Below, one piece after another: positions 13,593 through 24,379 of a DNA stretch of 64,000 bases. Origin of the DNA: Gautieria morchelliformis (Eukaryota; Basidiomycota; Agaricomycetes; Gomphales; Gomphaceae). The DNA is taken from contig WHVA01000131.1 of NCBI GenBank assembly GCA_015179125.1, forward strand, positions 62,001 to 126,000, in the 5' to 3' direction. Position numbers and translations under genes: made by a program. Position 1 is the first letter of the stretch; each line of letters opens with the position of its first letter. The notes beneath the pieces are model-generated. The model had not been told where the DNA came from, ran no database searches, and saw only the letters and a list, made by a program, of their open reading frames with translations.

Positions 13593-14069
13593 AGTCCCAG
13601 ACTCCATAGTCTCAGATCGAGACTCGAAGTTCACATCCATATTCTGGCGTGAGCTCCAATGACTCATGGGGATGAGACTCCTCATGTCCACCGTGTTCCA
13701 TCCTCAAATGGATGGCGCGACTGAATGGGCAAACTGTTCGATAGGCCAGGTCCTTCGATCAGTCATCAAGGACAACCAAAAGGACTGGGACAACAAGTTC
13801 CCAATGGTTGAAGTTGCATTAAACAGCAATGTCAGCTCGACGACAGGGTTTGCGCCCTTCAAGCTGAACCATGGCTATATGCCGTGGATCGACCTGCCCA
13901 TGGCCACGGACACTCCCTTCAAGGGAGTGACCAAATTCATGCATCAGGCTTGATGGAACCTGATGGCAGCACACGATGCCATCATAGAGCATCGCGTGAT
14001 GCAGACGCTTCATGCTAATAAGAAACATTGCGAAGGGGACATGTATGCGGTGGGAGACCATGTATACCT

Positions 14070-15082
14070 TTTTAGATTAAAATATTAATTAGTGCCTTTC
14101 TATCAAATGAAATCTGTTGCTTAGTGGTTGAAACCACTATGTTCGCCTCCCCTCTGTGTGCTGACTAAGCCCTTCGGGGCGCGTGCAACACTGATGAATG
14201 AGGGTCACGTGACCATGTCGACAGAAGAACAGTGTCGATCCAAGGGATAGTCAAATCAAAAGCGTTCGCTTTTAAGGTAGTATAGAGTAAACAGTGATAG
14301 TAGACTCTCAACGAAGATTTGGAATAAACTGTTAAGAACTGAGCTCTGTAACTATCAAACAAGATTACAGCAATTTCAGGAGGCAGAAAAATCGATTCTG
14401 GATAATTTTGTTCATACATTTGTACTAGCTATTTATACTATGTTGATAGTAACTACTAGTGTTCAAGATATTGGATGGATGGGTCGAAAAACTACTTTGT
14501 AGCTAAGGGGTGACTAATTTATAGTCATAAAGTCATGGGGTGATGGGGATAGTGTCAGGATTGTCTGGGCTTTGAAATAGAGATCTGTACCTAGTATACA
14601 AAGCCCCTGTCCACACGTTGTTAGGATAGTAATCAGTCAGACGTGTCATGGGATTCAAATAGAAAATGGATTTGATTTTACTCTGCCCAGCATATATGCT
14701 GGGCTTGGAGATGGGGCCGCTGTCTCTGTGCCTCTCTTGTGTGGCAGCTGATTGAGTATATGTGTTGCAGATGACTTTCTCAGGTCACTCCACAACACCC
14801 TGTACCCCTGCGCAGTCTACTATTCTCTGCGGTGTTTGGTACCCGTACCCCTTGGTACCTATGGCCTGGCGCCTGTCGACGTCATGGCTGATACCATCAC
14901 CCGATAGGCGCGCCGTCCCTGATCAACCGCACGTGGCCGACGCTCGAACTCCTGTATATTACCTGATCTATGGGTAATATAGCGTGTCGTAAAATTCGTG
15001 TGATCGTCGTCTGCGCCGACGTCTATCGTGAATGTAGTTTGTGTTTCTTTTGACTTTTCTTTTGTTTTTGTTTATCACAACA
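14070..15082 (-). mobile_element. Insertion E1, about 1 kb, TGTTGTGA...TCTAAAA ends, target duplication TACCT
   Basis: Read on the minus strand it starts TGTTGTGA and ends ATCTAAAA. TACCT repeats flank it (14065-14069 and 15083-15087). A second copy, E2, lies at 29283-30353 in the opposite orientation and with its own 5-bp duplication, so the ends are secure. Both copies keep an 84-residue frame (here 14165-14419, minus; start MYEQ, core YSKSSLRVYYHCLLYTTLKA) that I do not recognise. The 5-bp duplication suits a solo LTR, but the right end is not CA, so the class is open. Confidence 0.75.
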
Positions 15083-15657
15083 TACCTGTCAACCCAAAAC
15101 CTGACCCTGCCAAAAGGAAGGGCCAGGAAGCTAATACCGCGATATATAGGACCATATTGTGTGAAGGAGGCCCACAATGACACCTTGACGGTAACCCTTG
15201 AGTTACTGGAGGAATTGATGAACTGGCGCATCACGCCGACATTTCATACCTCATATGAAGGTATGAGGCAAACGACGACAATCTATTCCCTCGTCGAGAA
15301 GCAAAGTCATTTTATGACTTTGGGGTGAACGATGAGGAAGAGTGGCTTGTTGACGAGATCTTATCCCATCAATGGATAAACTTGAAGGACCTAGAGTTCC
15401 AAATCAGATGGACTCTAGGAGATGTGACATGGGAGCCCATGTCATCGTGTAAGGACCTCAAGGCCCTAGATACCTATCTAGAGCTTCTAGGTGTGGCCAA
15501 GCCATGCGACCTGCCTAAATGGCATTAGGACGTGTCAGTCACATGTGATCATGTGACACACCAAGCCACGGCGCTATAAATTTTCACCTCGGATCTCTCC
15601 GAGGGCCCTTCACTTCTTAAGAAGTGACCACCATCATCTTCTAATGAAGATGGATGG

Positions 15658-16178
15658 TGTTAAGACCCATTCCCGAGTCCAGACCCGAGGCCTTGGCCTC
15701 GGTTCTCGCTCAGGAACCTTCAGGCTTAACTCGGGTTCCCTATCGGTTCATCATTCACCCTGATCCCCGTTCCTAGATAGTCCTGTTCCATTTCTGATGA
15801 TCGTCTGTCGACCCTGCTTCATGCTCGATACGGGCATTGATGCCCTCTTTCCATTCCTTGCAAATTAGTATATAACCCCCCATCATGTACGCTAATTCCT
15901 CAGTTCTGATATCAACTTAGATTCCTCGTATCTTCCGCTCCTCTGTCTGATCCTCATATCCGAACCTCAGCTTCCAGCCGAACCCGTCTCAGCGGTCGAA
16001 CAACTCGAACTACGCCAGAACTTGGACTCTGCCAGTCTTCGTCCTTTTCCCAAAATTAGGGCCGAACACTGTAGTGGGCGCAACCTATGAAGTTGAAGCC
16101 AAGCCCTCTGTTCCGAACTTCGGTTATCCTCGGCTTGGCCCTCGGGCTGAGTCTTAAGTACGACTTACGTTCTTAACA
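15658..16178 (+). repeat. 5' LTR of element G
   Basis: 521 bp, TGTTAAGACC to GTTCTTAACA. It contains TATATAACC near 15870, a likely TATA box for the element transcript. Confidence 0.85.
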
Positions 16179-17522
16179 GTATATCAGAACTCTCCACATG
16201 CAGTTGTTCTATATGCCTATCACTAGATCTTACACCCGTGCCCGCGGTAGCTGCGTCACCCCAACCATAGAGGCCCGCTGCGCATGAAGTGCTTCATACT
16301 ACCCCAAAAACCCCCCATTCCGTCACCACTACAACAACAACCCTCCGCCTTTGGACTCGTCTCGACCCCGAGTTATAGGTATCGGTCACGGACACATCAG
16401 CGAGGTTCCCGAGGATCCCCGCGGTGAGTCCCCCGACCCTAGCGACCCCGGAGATGGTGGTCATGGCGGCAATAACGACTCCGGTACCGAGCACAATTCC
16501 AATCCCGATGCAGAGGCCCCGAGACTGAACTCCAACCCGAATGCAGAGGCAGACGGCGAGGAACAGGTTGGGTGCCGTATGCTTGCAGCTTTGGAAAAGC
16601 TCGCCGACAATGGACTCAGTGGAGGAGACTGCGCTGACTCAAAGGCGAAACTTTGGGAGCCCGACCAATTCGACGGCTCGGACCCGAAAAAACTATGAGG
16701 TTTCCTTCTCCAGTGCATGTTGAATTTCCGTGCCAAACCCCAAGCTTTCCGAGATGGTTCTGCGAAAGTGAACTATGTCCTGTCCTTCCTCAAGGGAACG
16801 GCTCTTGACTACTTCAAGCCCTTCCTCACTGATGACCCCATTAACGAGCCCCTTTGGGCCTCGGACTATGGCATCTTCATGGAAGAGCTTTACCTGAACT
16901 TCGGCCCCTATGACCAAGCTGCCGATGCCGAGGTAGAGCTCGAAAACCTCGTCATGAAGGATAGTCACAAGGCGACTCGGTTTTTTGTCGACTTCTACAG
17001 ACTTGCATCCATACTTCAGCACAATGACTCGGCTTTGCATCGCCAAGCTTACCTTGCATTGCCGAAGCGAATCAAAGACGAAATGGTGCATTTTGACAAA
17101 CCCCGATCCCTTGACGACCTCCGAGATCTGGTCCAGAAAATTGACCAAAGGTATTGGGAACATCGTGGTGAAACCTCTCACGAGACTGAATATGCACCCA
17201 AACCTGAGGCCAGGGACAAGTCCAACCAAAACCAAGGCCCCCAGAACAATGACCGACATCAAGGTCAAAGTTCTGGCAACTCCAATGCCAATGCCAGTAA
17301 TAACAATCACGGCAAAGGCAAGGACAAGCATAAGGGGAACAACGTGTCCGAGGGTCAGAAAAAACCTGACTATGCTAACAAGCTTGGCAAGGATGGCAAA
17401 CTCATGCCTGAAGAACACCAGTGTTGCATGGATAACAACCTCTGCCTAGTTTGTGCACAGAGCGGCCACTGTGCGAAAGACTGCCTGAAGGCCACGTTGG
17501 CCCAGGCCACGTCGGCTTCTGA

Positions 17523-18467
17523 CATACCCTGGTGCCCCTCATCAAATCCGTTCACTAGCCTTTCAATCCCTCGTGTCCCATGCTTCAAGGATGCTGCATG
17601 CTAGAGGGGGAGTGATGTCAGGGGACACCCTGTTTTCCAGTTCCGACACCACACCAAGTTCCGACTCCATTTCTGACTCCGCTTTCGGTTCTGCTTCCAT
17701 CTCCAACTCCACTTTTGGACATGATTCCGCTTCTGGGAGAACTTCCACTAGTTCTGTTCACCTTGCCAATTCCACTCCACTTTCTGACTTCCACTCTCGG
17801 AACAGTGTCGGAAGTCAAGCGACTCGCGTAGTGTTGGGTGCATTTATGCTCCTGCACCAAAATCAAGCATAATATATTTGATTTATTGTATGGTCTGCAA
17901 TGGCTTCTGAAGGGAAGACGTCCGATAACAAGGCCGAATCATCGGCTTCAGGTGCAAAAAAATACTCAGTGACCCTCCGACCTCTGTGTTGGGTGCATTT
18001 ATGCTCCTGCACCAAAATCAAGCCAAATAGATTCCACCATTCGTATTTCTTTTGATTTTGACTTGAAACCATGCTGACATTCATTCTATGATTTGTCAAA
18101 TTTTTCTTTGATTTTTTGAAGCTGTATTTCTACTTCTTTTCATGTTCTGTCCAACCGACCCTTTGTGGGTGGTTGTGGACAGGTTCCCTTTTTGAGCTGC
18201 GGCTGCACTAACGCACTACGTTCTATGGGCGCTTATCATGGCACACCGTGGCCTCATGGGCGCTAAAGCGCCGGCTAGTAGTACATGTGCATGAGACACA
18301 TTTCCCCCCTCTCTCAGTGACAACTAAATTCACTGAGAGAGGCAAGTAAATTAGTCTTGTTTCTTTTCAATTTGTTGACCTAGAAATACTGTAGATTTCT
18401 AGGTAGTGTATAATATATTTACAGTGACAACTAAATTCACTGAGAGAGTGAATAAATTTCTAGTCTT
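17523..18467. mobile_element. Cluster of LTR pieces lodged between gag and protease of G
   Basis: 17616-17832 matches the LTR of element F (TGTCAGGGGACACC, GCGACTCGCGTAGT) and is preceded by AGAGGGGGAGTGA, a polypurine tract, so this is the 3' end of an F-family copy. The segment TGTTGGGTGCATTTATGCTC then occurs twice (17833 and 17988), with about 90 bp of gag-like sequence between. 18320-18450 holds two copies of GACAACTAAATTCACTGAGA. These are younger than G's own insertion. Confidence 0.5.
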
Positions 18468-21400
18468 CTTTTGAGCACCAAGTCTGAACCTACTGCCTAT
18501 AATTCCTGTCCTCTACACTCCGCGCAAACTGAGGGTCGTGTTGACTCAACTTGTGCAGTAGGGGAGGTAAGAATCAACACTTCTGCTCTCTTTTCTCTGA
18601 ACTCTCTTGTAATTAGTTTGTCCTCGTCTCTTGTCCCGAACGAAAATTTTAAAGCACTAGTAGATTCTGGCTCTACCCATTGTTTCATAGAATCCATTTT
18701 TGTCCGTAAATACACTCTCCGAACCCGTTCCATAGACCCGATCCCGCTCCGTTTATTCGATGGTAGTACAAACTTGGTAATTACTGAAGCTGTAGAACTA
18801 CCTATACGTTTCCCTGATGGTCACACCCATTCCGTAGACTTTTATGTCACCCCCCTTGATTCGTCTGTTTTGGTAGTTCTTGGACACAACTGGCTCACCC
18901 GCTACAATCCGTTGATTGACTGGGTATTGGACAGTATTACTTTCCGAACTTCCCTTCCGGGCAGTCCTGTGGACCCCCCACCGGCTTTGGCTCACGCCGC
19001 AACGGCCGAGCCACCCCCGAGTCTGGAGGCCCCTCGGGTAGCCCTCCTTAACGCTGTGGCATTTGACTGTGCCTGCAAGTTAGAGGGTTCCCAGTGCTTC
19101 CAGCTAAATCTGGCGACACCTGAGAACGAGGCTTCAGCCCGCTCGGCTTCTGCAAACCCCGAACCCGTGGACCTCAAGGACGTCCCGCCGGAGTATCACG
19201 ACTTCGTGGATGTGTTCAGCAAGTCCAAAGCTGATACCCTGGCTCCACACGGACACTATGATCTCAAGATCGCTCTGGAGGACGGCGCTACGCCCCCTCA
19301 ACCTCCGTTATATTCACTCTCTACCTTGGAGCTTGCCACACTCCGGGCGTCCATAGATGAGCATCTGAATATGGGTTACATTCGGCCCACTCGGTCTTTG
19401 CACAGAGCCCCCATCCTCTTTGTCAAGAAGAAGAGCGGTGAACTTCGGCTTTGCGTCAATTTCCGAGCATTCAACAAGATTACGAAGAAAGATCGCTATC
19501 CACTTCCGTTGATTACTGACTTATTGGATGCGCCCTGAAAGGCTCGGATCTATACAAAAATCGACCTTTGGCACGCATTCCATCTAGTCCGAGTTGCCGA
19601 AGGTGATGAGTGGAAAACAGCTTTCCGGACCTGTTAGGGCTCTTTCGAATGGCTGGTCATGCCGTTCAGCCTTACCAATGGTCCTGCGGTTTTTCAACAT
19701 TTCATGAATGACGTCTTCAGAGATATGCTTGATGTATGCGTCGTCGTGTACCTTGACAACATACTCATCTACTCCGATGACACGGTCAAACATAGGGAAC
19801 ACGTCCATGAAGTATTGCGGCATCTTCGGAAACACGGCCTCTATGCCAAACCCGATAAATGCAAATGGCACCATGACTCTGTGGAATTCCTCGGGTATAT
19901 GCTCTCTACCGATGGATTTACCATGTCCAAAGACAAAGTCCAAACAATTTGCCCAAACACTGGAAGGTAAAAGACATACAGTCCTTCCTCAGCTTCGCCA
20001 ATTTTTACCGCCGCTTTATCTTCAATTATTCTGACATCACTGTTCCCCTCACTCGGCTTACCCGTAAAGGCACCCTATGGGCATTTACCAAAGAGTGCCG
20101 AAAGTCCTTTAATTACCTCAAGGAGGCTTTCACTTCGGCTCTGATCCTGTCACATTGGGTTCCCGACCGACCCATGGTCATGGAAACCGACGCCTCGGAT
20201 TATGCCCTTGGCGTGATCCTGTCTGTGTTCGATGACGCAGGTGAACTTCATCCCGTCGCCTTCCACTCTCGAAATTTTTCCGGTGCCAAACTAAATTACG
20301 ATGTCCACGATAAAGAGCTACTGGCAATCTTTGAAGCGTTTCAATGTTGGAGACATTACTTGGAGGGCTCCGGCTCCCCTATCGACATTGTCACAAATCA
20401 CAAAAACTTGGAGTATTTTTCCACCACTAAGTTGCTAACCCGACGACAAGCCCGCTGGTCCAAATTCCTCTCACAATTTAACCTCATTATCCGGTTCCGT
20501 CCCGGAAAGCTCGGTACAAAACACGACACTTTAACTAGACGATGGGATGTCTACCTTAAAGAGGGAGGTAATGACTATGGCTCAGTCAATCCGCAAAACT
20601 TCCGACCCATTTTCACAAACCAACAACTATCGGAATCACTCCGGGCAACTTACCTGCTTGCACCCATCCTCCGAGCGAGCACTATGATGGACTCCGAGAA
20701 GCTTCATGCCAACATCTTAGCCAACCTGACATCTGACCCTGTTGCCTGCTGGCATCTCGTTGATAGTTCCGACCCGAGATGGACACAAACTGACGATGGC
20801 TTCCTATGCCACGACGGCCGCATATATGTTCCCGATGCCAATGATCTCCGGCTCCGAGTACTCCAGTACAAGCACGATCATGTACTCTTGGGACATTTCG
20901 GCCAAAACAAGACCCTTGCTCTAATCCGCCAGGAATACACCTGGCCTGCAATTCGGTCTTTTGTCATCGACTTCTGCAAGTATTGTACCACTTGTTCCCG
21001 TTTGAAGTCACAGCATCACCGGCCCTATGGCACCCTCAAGCAGCTCCCGATACCCAAGCAACCTTGGAATTCCATCTCCATGGATTTCATTGAGAAGTTG
21101 CCGGCACCCTTGGGATTCACTGCGATCCTCGTGGTAGTCTGCCGCTTAACCAAGCAGAGCATCTTCATTCCGACATACGACACGATCACTTCCGCCGACC
21201 TAGCCTGCCTGTTTGTCTTGCATGTGTTCTCGAAGCACGGTGTCCCAAGCCATGTGACATCGGACCGAGGTTCGGAATTCGTATCACACTTTTTCCATTC
21301 CCTTGGCAAAGCTCTCGACATGAACTTGCATTTTACCTCTGGTTATCACCCCGAAGGCGATGGTCAAACCGAACGTGTAAACCAAACTCTTGAACAATAT

Positions 21401-22689
21401 CTCCGGGTATATTGCAACACCAACAAGACAATTGGTCCGAGTTGCTCCCGCTTGCCGAGTTTGCATACAACAATGCTCCCAGCGCCACAACCGGCATTTC
21501 GCCGTTAGTTGCCAACAAAGGCTACAACCCGAACTTGACAGTTCACCCTGAAAGGGACCTCGCTTCCTCTCTGGCCCGAGACTTCGCAGTCAACCTTGAC
21601 CAGCTTCACGCTGCCTTGAAAGAGCAAATCAAATCTGCTCAATCTCGGTACCAGGTCTCAGCTGACGTGCGACGTGCTCCTGCCCCTGAGTTCGCAATTG
21701 GATCCTTAGCATTTGTAAAAGTGCAGTTCTTCCGGACAACTCAGCCCTCGAAGAAGCTGGCTGAAAAGTACCTTGGCCCCTTCGAGATCATTGGTCAGGC
21801 AGGATCCCGAGCTTACATATTGCGGCTTCCGGACAGCCCTCGGGCAGTCCACCCAGTCTTCCATGTCTCAATGCTCGAACCCGCGACCCCGAACGTCATT
21901 CCGAACCGGGTTCAGTCTCCGCCGCCCCCAGTAGAGATTGATGGCAAGACCGAGTATGAGATTTCCGAGATCCTTGATTCCAAGATCGACCGACGCTGAA
22001 GACCTTGTAACTCCTGTACCTTGTCCATTGGGCTGGTTATGAAGGTACCGATGAGGAGACGTTATGGGTCCTCGCGACCGAACTCGGCCATGCATCTGAG
22101 ATCGTGACTGACTTCCACTTGGCCTACCCTGCCAAGCCTGGACCCTGGGTTCCTTGAACCCGAGCTTCAGCTCCCCGTTTTCCTTGCACTCATTATATAG
22201 TCATTTTCTTAGTTAGACACATGCTTTTTTGCTATGTTCATCTCGGCCACCTTGCTGAATAGTTACGCTTGTAGTTCTCGGCCCCGCATCCATCCCCTCA
22301 CTCCCTGTTTCATCTTTCACTCCTGTTTCCGATTCCGAACTCAGACAGAAAAGACCAAGAAAAAAGATTCACATTATTCTGAAAAAAAAAACATCATTAG
22401 TAGTCTAGTCCTCTCTCATAGTTGCATCCCCATCCACATCCATTCCATTTTCATTTCCCGACTCCGCATCCGAACCCCCTTCCCTCGCATTATCCGCATC
22501 CTCGTCTCCGCATCCCGATCCTGAACCCATATCAGACCCCGTTCTTTCCTCTTCATTATCCTCCTTCTCCTTTCCCTTGTCCCCACTTCCTGAACCCGAT
22601 CCCCCCACGAACCTGAACCCCTCCCAATCCACACCCAAACCCGAACCCCACACTCTGGCTTCTTCAGCCGCACCTGTCCACCACTGAAT

Positions 22690-23780
22690 CCGCTTGCTAA
22701 GGCGAGTGTTTTGCTAATGCGTTCTCTCGGCAAACTCCAGTATTCCCTGGAGCATATCATGCATGCGCTCAAAGAGCGCGTTTTGTTGAGCCAGAAGCTC
22801 CCGAATGGCCGCCGAGGCCTGATCCCCAGAAAGGCCCATCAACTTGGGCCGCCCGGCCTCGGTGGGCAATCCAGATCCATTTCCGGATCCTGGCCCTGAA
22901 GGAACTGTTTTTATCTCAACCGACGGTTTGGTACTGGTTGGCTTCATTGGCGTCAACCTTGGCGTTTTTGCCGCTGGTACCTCGTTCCCGGCCCCGACCC
23001 TGCGCTTCCGCTTTCCCTTGGTAAAGCTGCAATGAACCTTGCGGGCATTACAGTCTCAGCATGCCATATTAGTCCCCCGTATGCAGGAGACTTTCCGCCG
23101 ATAGCAATTGTCGCAAGGGAACTCTTAAATCACAAGTCAGTAGCCGAACCGAGCCATAATGGAAGACTCACTTCTTCCTCTTCCGACTCCTCCTCTGCCA
23201 CCTTCCGTTTCTTCGCCCCCGTTGCCTTTGGCTTTGGCTTTGGCTTTGGCTTCGCTTGGTTCCGCTCCTGAGCTTGCATTGACATCAGGATGCGTGCCTT
23301 TGCGGCAGCCAAATCCACGACCACTAACTCGGGCGAAGGTATCTGAATCTCTTGGCTAACCGAGGCTTGTCGCTCCCGAAACTCCTTATCATATCATCAA
23401 GACATTGTCTTAGATGAGCATGGGTAGCTACCTCGGCTTTCTTGGCCTCTTCCTCTCGGGCCTTCTTCTCGGCCTCCCAAGCCTCTTCTTTGGCTTCCCA
23501 GGTCCTCCTCGCTTCTTCCTCAGCTTCTTGCCTCTTACGCTCCTCCTCCTCAGCTTTCGCCTTGCGTTACCGTTCCTTTTCCTCCTCAGCTTCTTTCCCC
23601 TTCCGAGCGTCCTCCCTCCTCTTTTTTTCCACTGCGTCCTTGCACTCCTGGGCGAGGCGACGCTTCTCCTTCAACTTCTCCCTCTTCCTCTCTGCCTCTC
23701 GTTCCTTGCGCTCAAGTTCCGCGTCAAGTTCCTCGACTGTGAGCTCTTGGGCATCTTGGATATCTGACATGAGGATTTTT
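22690..23780 (-). other. Reverse-oriented accessory frame in element G (coiled coil and cysteine cluster)
   Basis: Between the chromodomain end and the 3' LTR the coding signal is on the minus strand. It starts MSDIQDAQELTVEELDAELE at 23768 and runs into a long Glu/Lys/Arg-rich coiled coil. Then come a basic KPKPKPK stretch near 23240, two closely spaced C-x2-C-x6-C clusters around 23010-23110 that recall a Zn(II)2Cys6 DNA-binding motif, and a Pro/Gly-rich tail ending near 22716. I do not recognise the protein. An antisense extra gene at this position is uncommon for Gypsy elements. It is part of an old fossil and is broken. Confidence 0.5.
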
Positions 23781-23900
23781 GATGGTGATGGGAGGAAGCA
23801 GAAAAAGAGACGCGAAACAAAGCTTATGTAATACCCCCATCCCAGCAATCTCCGGGATCTCACTTATGGCCTCATGGGTTCGGCCATAAGGAGGAGGTAC

Positions 23901-24374
23901 TGTTACAACCTGTTCCCAAGTCCGGACCCGGGGCCTCGGCCTCGGTTCTCGCTCGGGAACCTTCAGGCTTAATTCGGGTTCCCTATCGGTTCATCATTCA
24001 CCCTGATCCCCATTCCTAGATAGTACTGTTCCATTTCTGATGATCGTCCGTCGACCCTGCTTCATGCTCGATATGGGCATTGATTCCCTCTTTCCATTCC
24101 TTGCAAATTAGTATATAACCCCCCGTCATGTACACTAATTCCTCAGTTCTGATATCAACTTAGATTCCTCGTATCTTCCGCTCCTCTGTCTGATCCTCGT
24201 ATCCGAACCTCGGCTTCCAGCCGAACCTGTCTCTGATTCCGTTTCCCAAAATTAGGGCGGAACACTGTAGTGGGTGCAACCTACAAAGTTGAAGCCAAGC
24301 CCTCTGTTCTGAACTTCGGTTATCCTTGGCTCGGCCCTCAGGTTGAGTCTTAAGTACGACTTACGTTCTTAACA
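23901..24374 (+). repeat. 3' LTR of element G
   Basis: 474 bp, TGTTACAACC to GTTCTTAACA, preceded by the purine-rich AAGGAGGAGG expected of a polypurine tract. It is shorter than the 5' LTR because of one internal length difference near the CGAACCTGTCTC segment. Confidence 0.85.
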
Positions 24375-24379
24375 GATGG

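Larger units (their letters stand above)
15658..24374 (+). mobile_element. Gypsy LTR retrotransposon G, whole outline, nested in A
   Basis: Both LTRs are present (15658-16178 and 23901-24374) and are flanked by exact 5-bp repeats GATGG (15653-15657, 24375-24379), so the element entered as one unit. Parts: gag about 16720-17560 with zinc knuckle (CLVCAQSGHCAKDC near 17450); protease near 18660 ([11 protein letters not shown]); reverse transcriptase about 19300-20000 (VVYLDNILIYSDD near 19750); RNase H about 20130-20550; integrase about 20850-21750 (HFGQNK and CTTCSRLK finger, DRGSEFVS core); chromodomain-like end about 21940-22120; and a reverse-oriented frame before the 3' LTR. The two LTRs differ at a moderate number of sites plus one length difference, so insertion was not recent. 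It has a few breaks and looks inactive. Confidence 0.85.
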
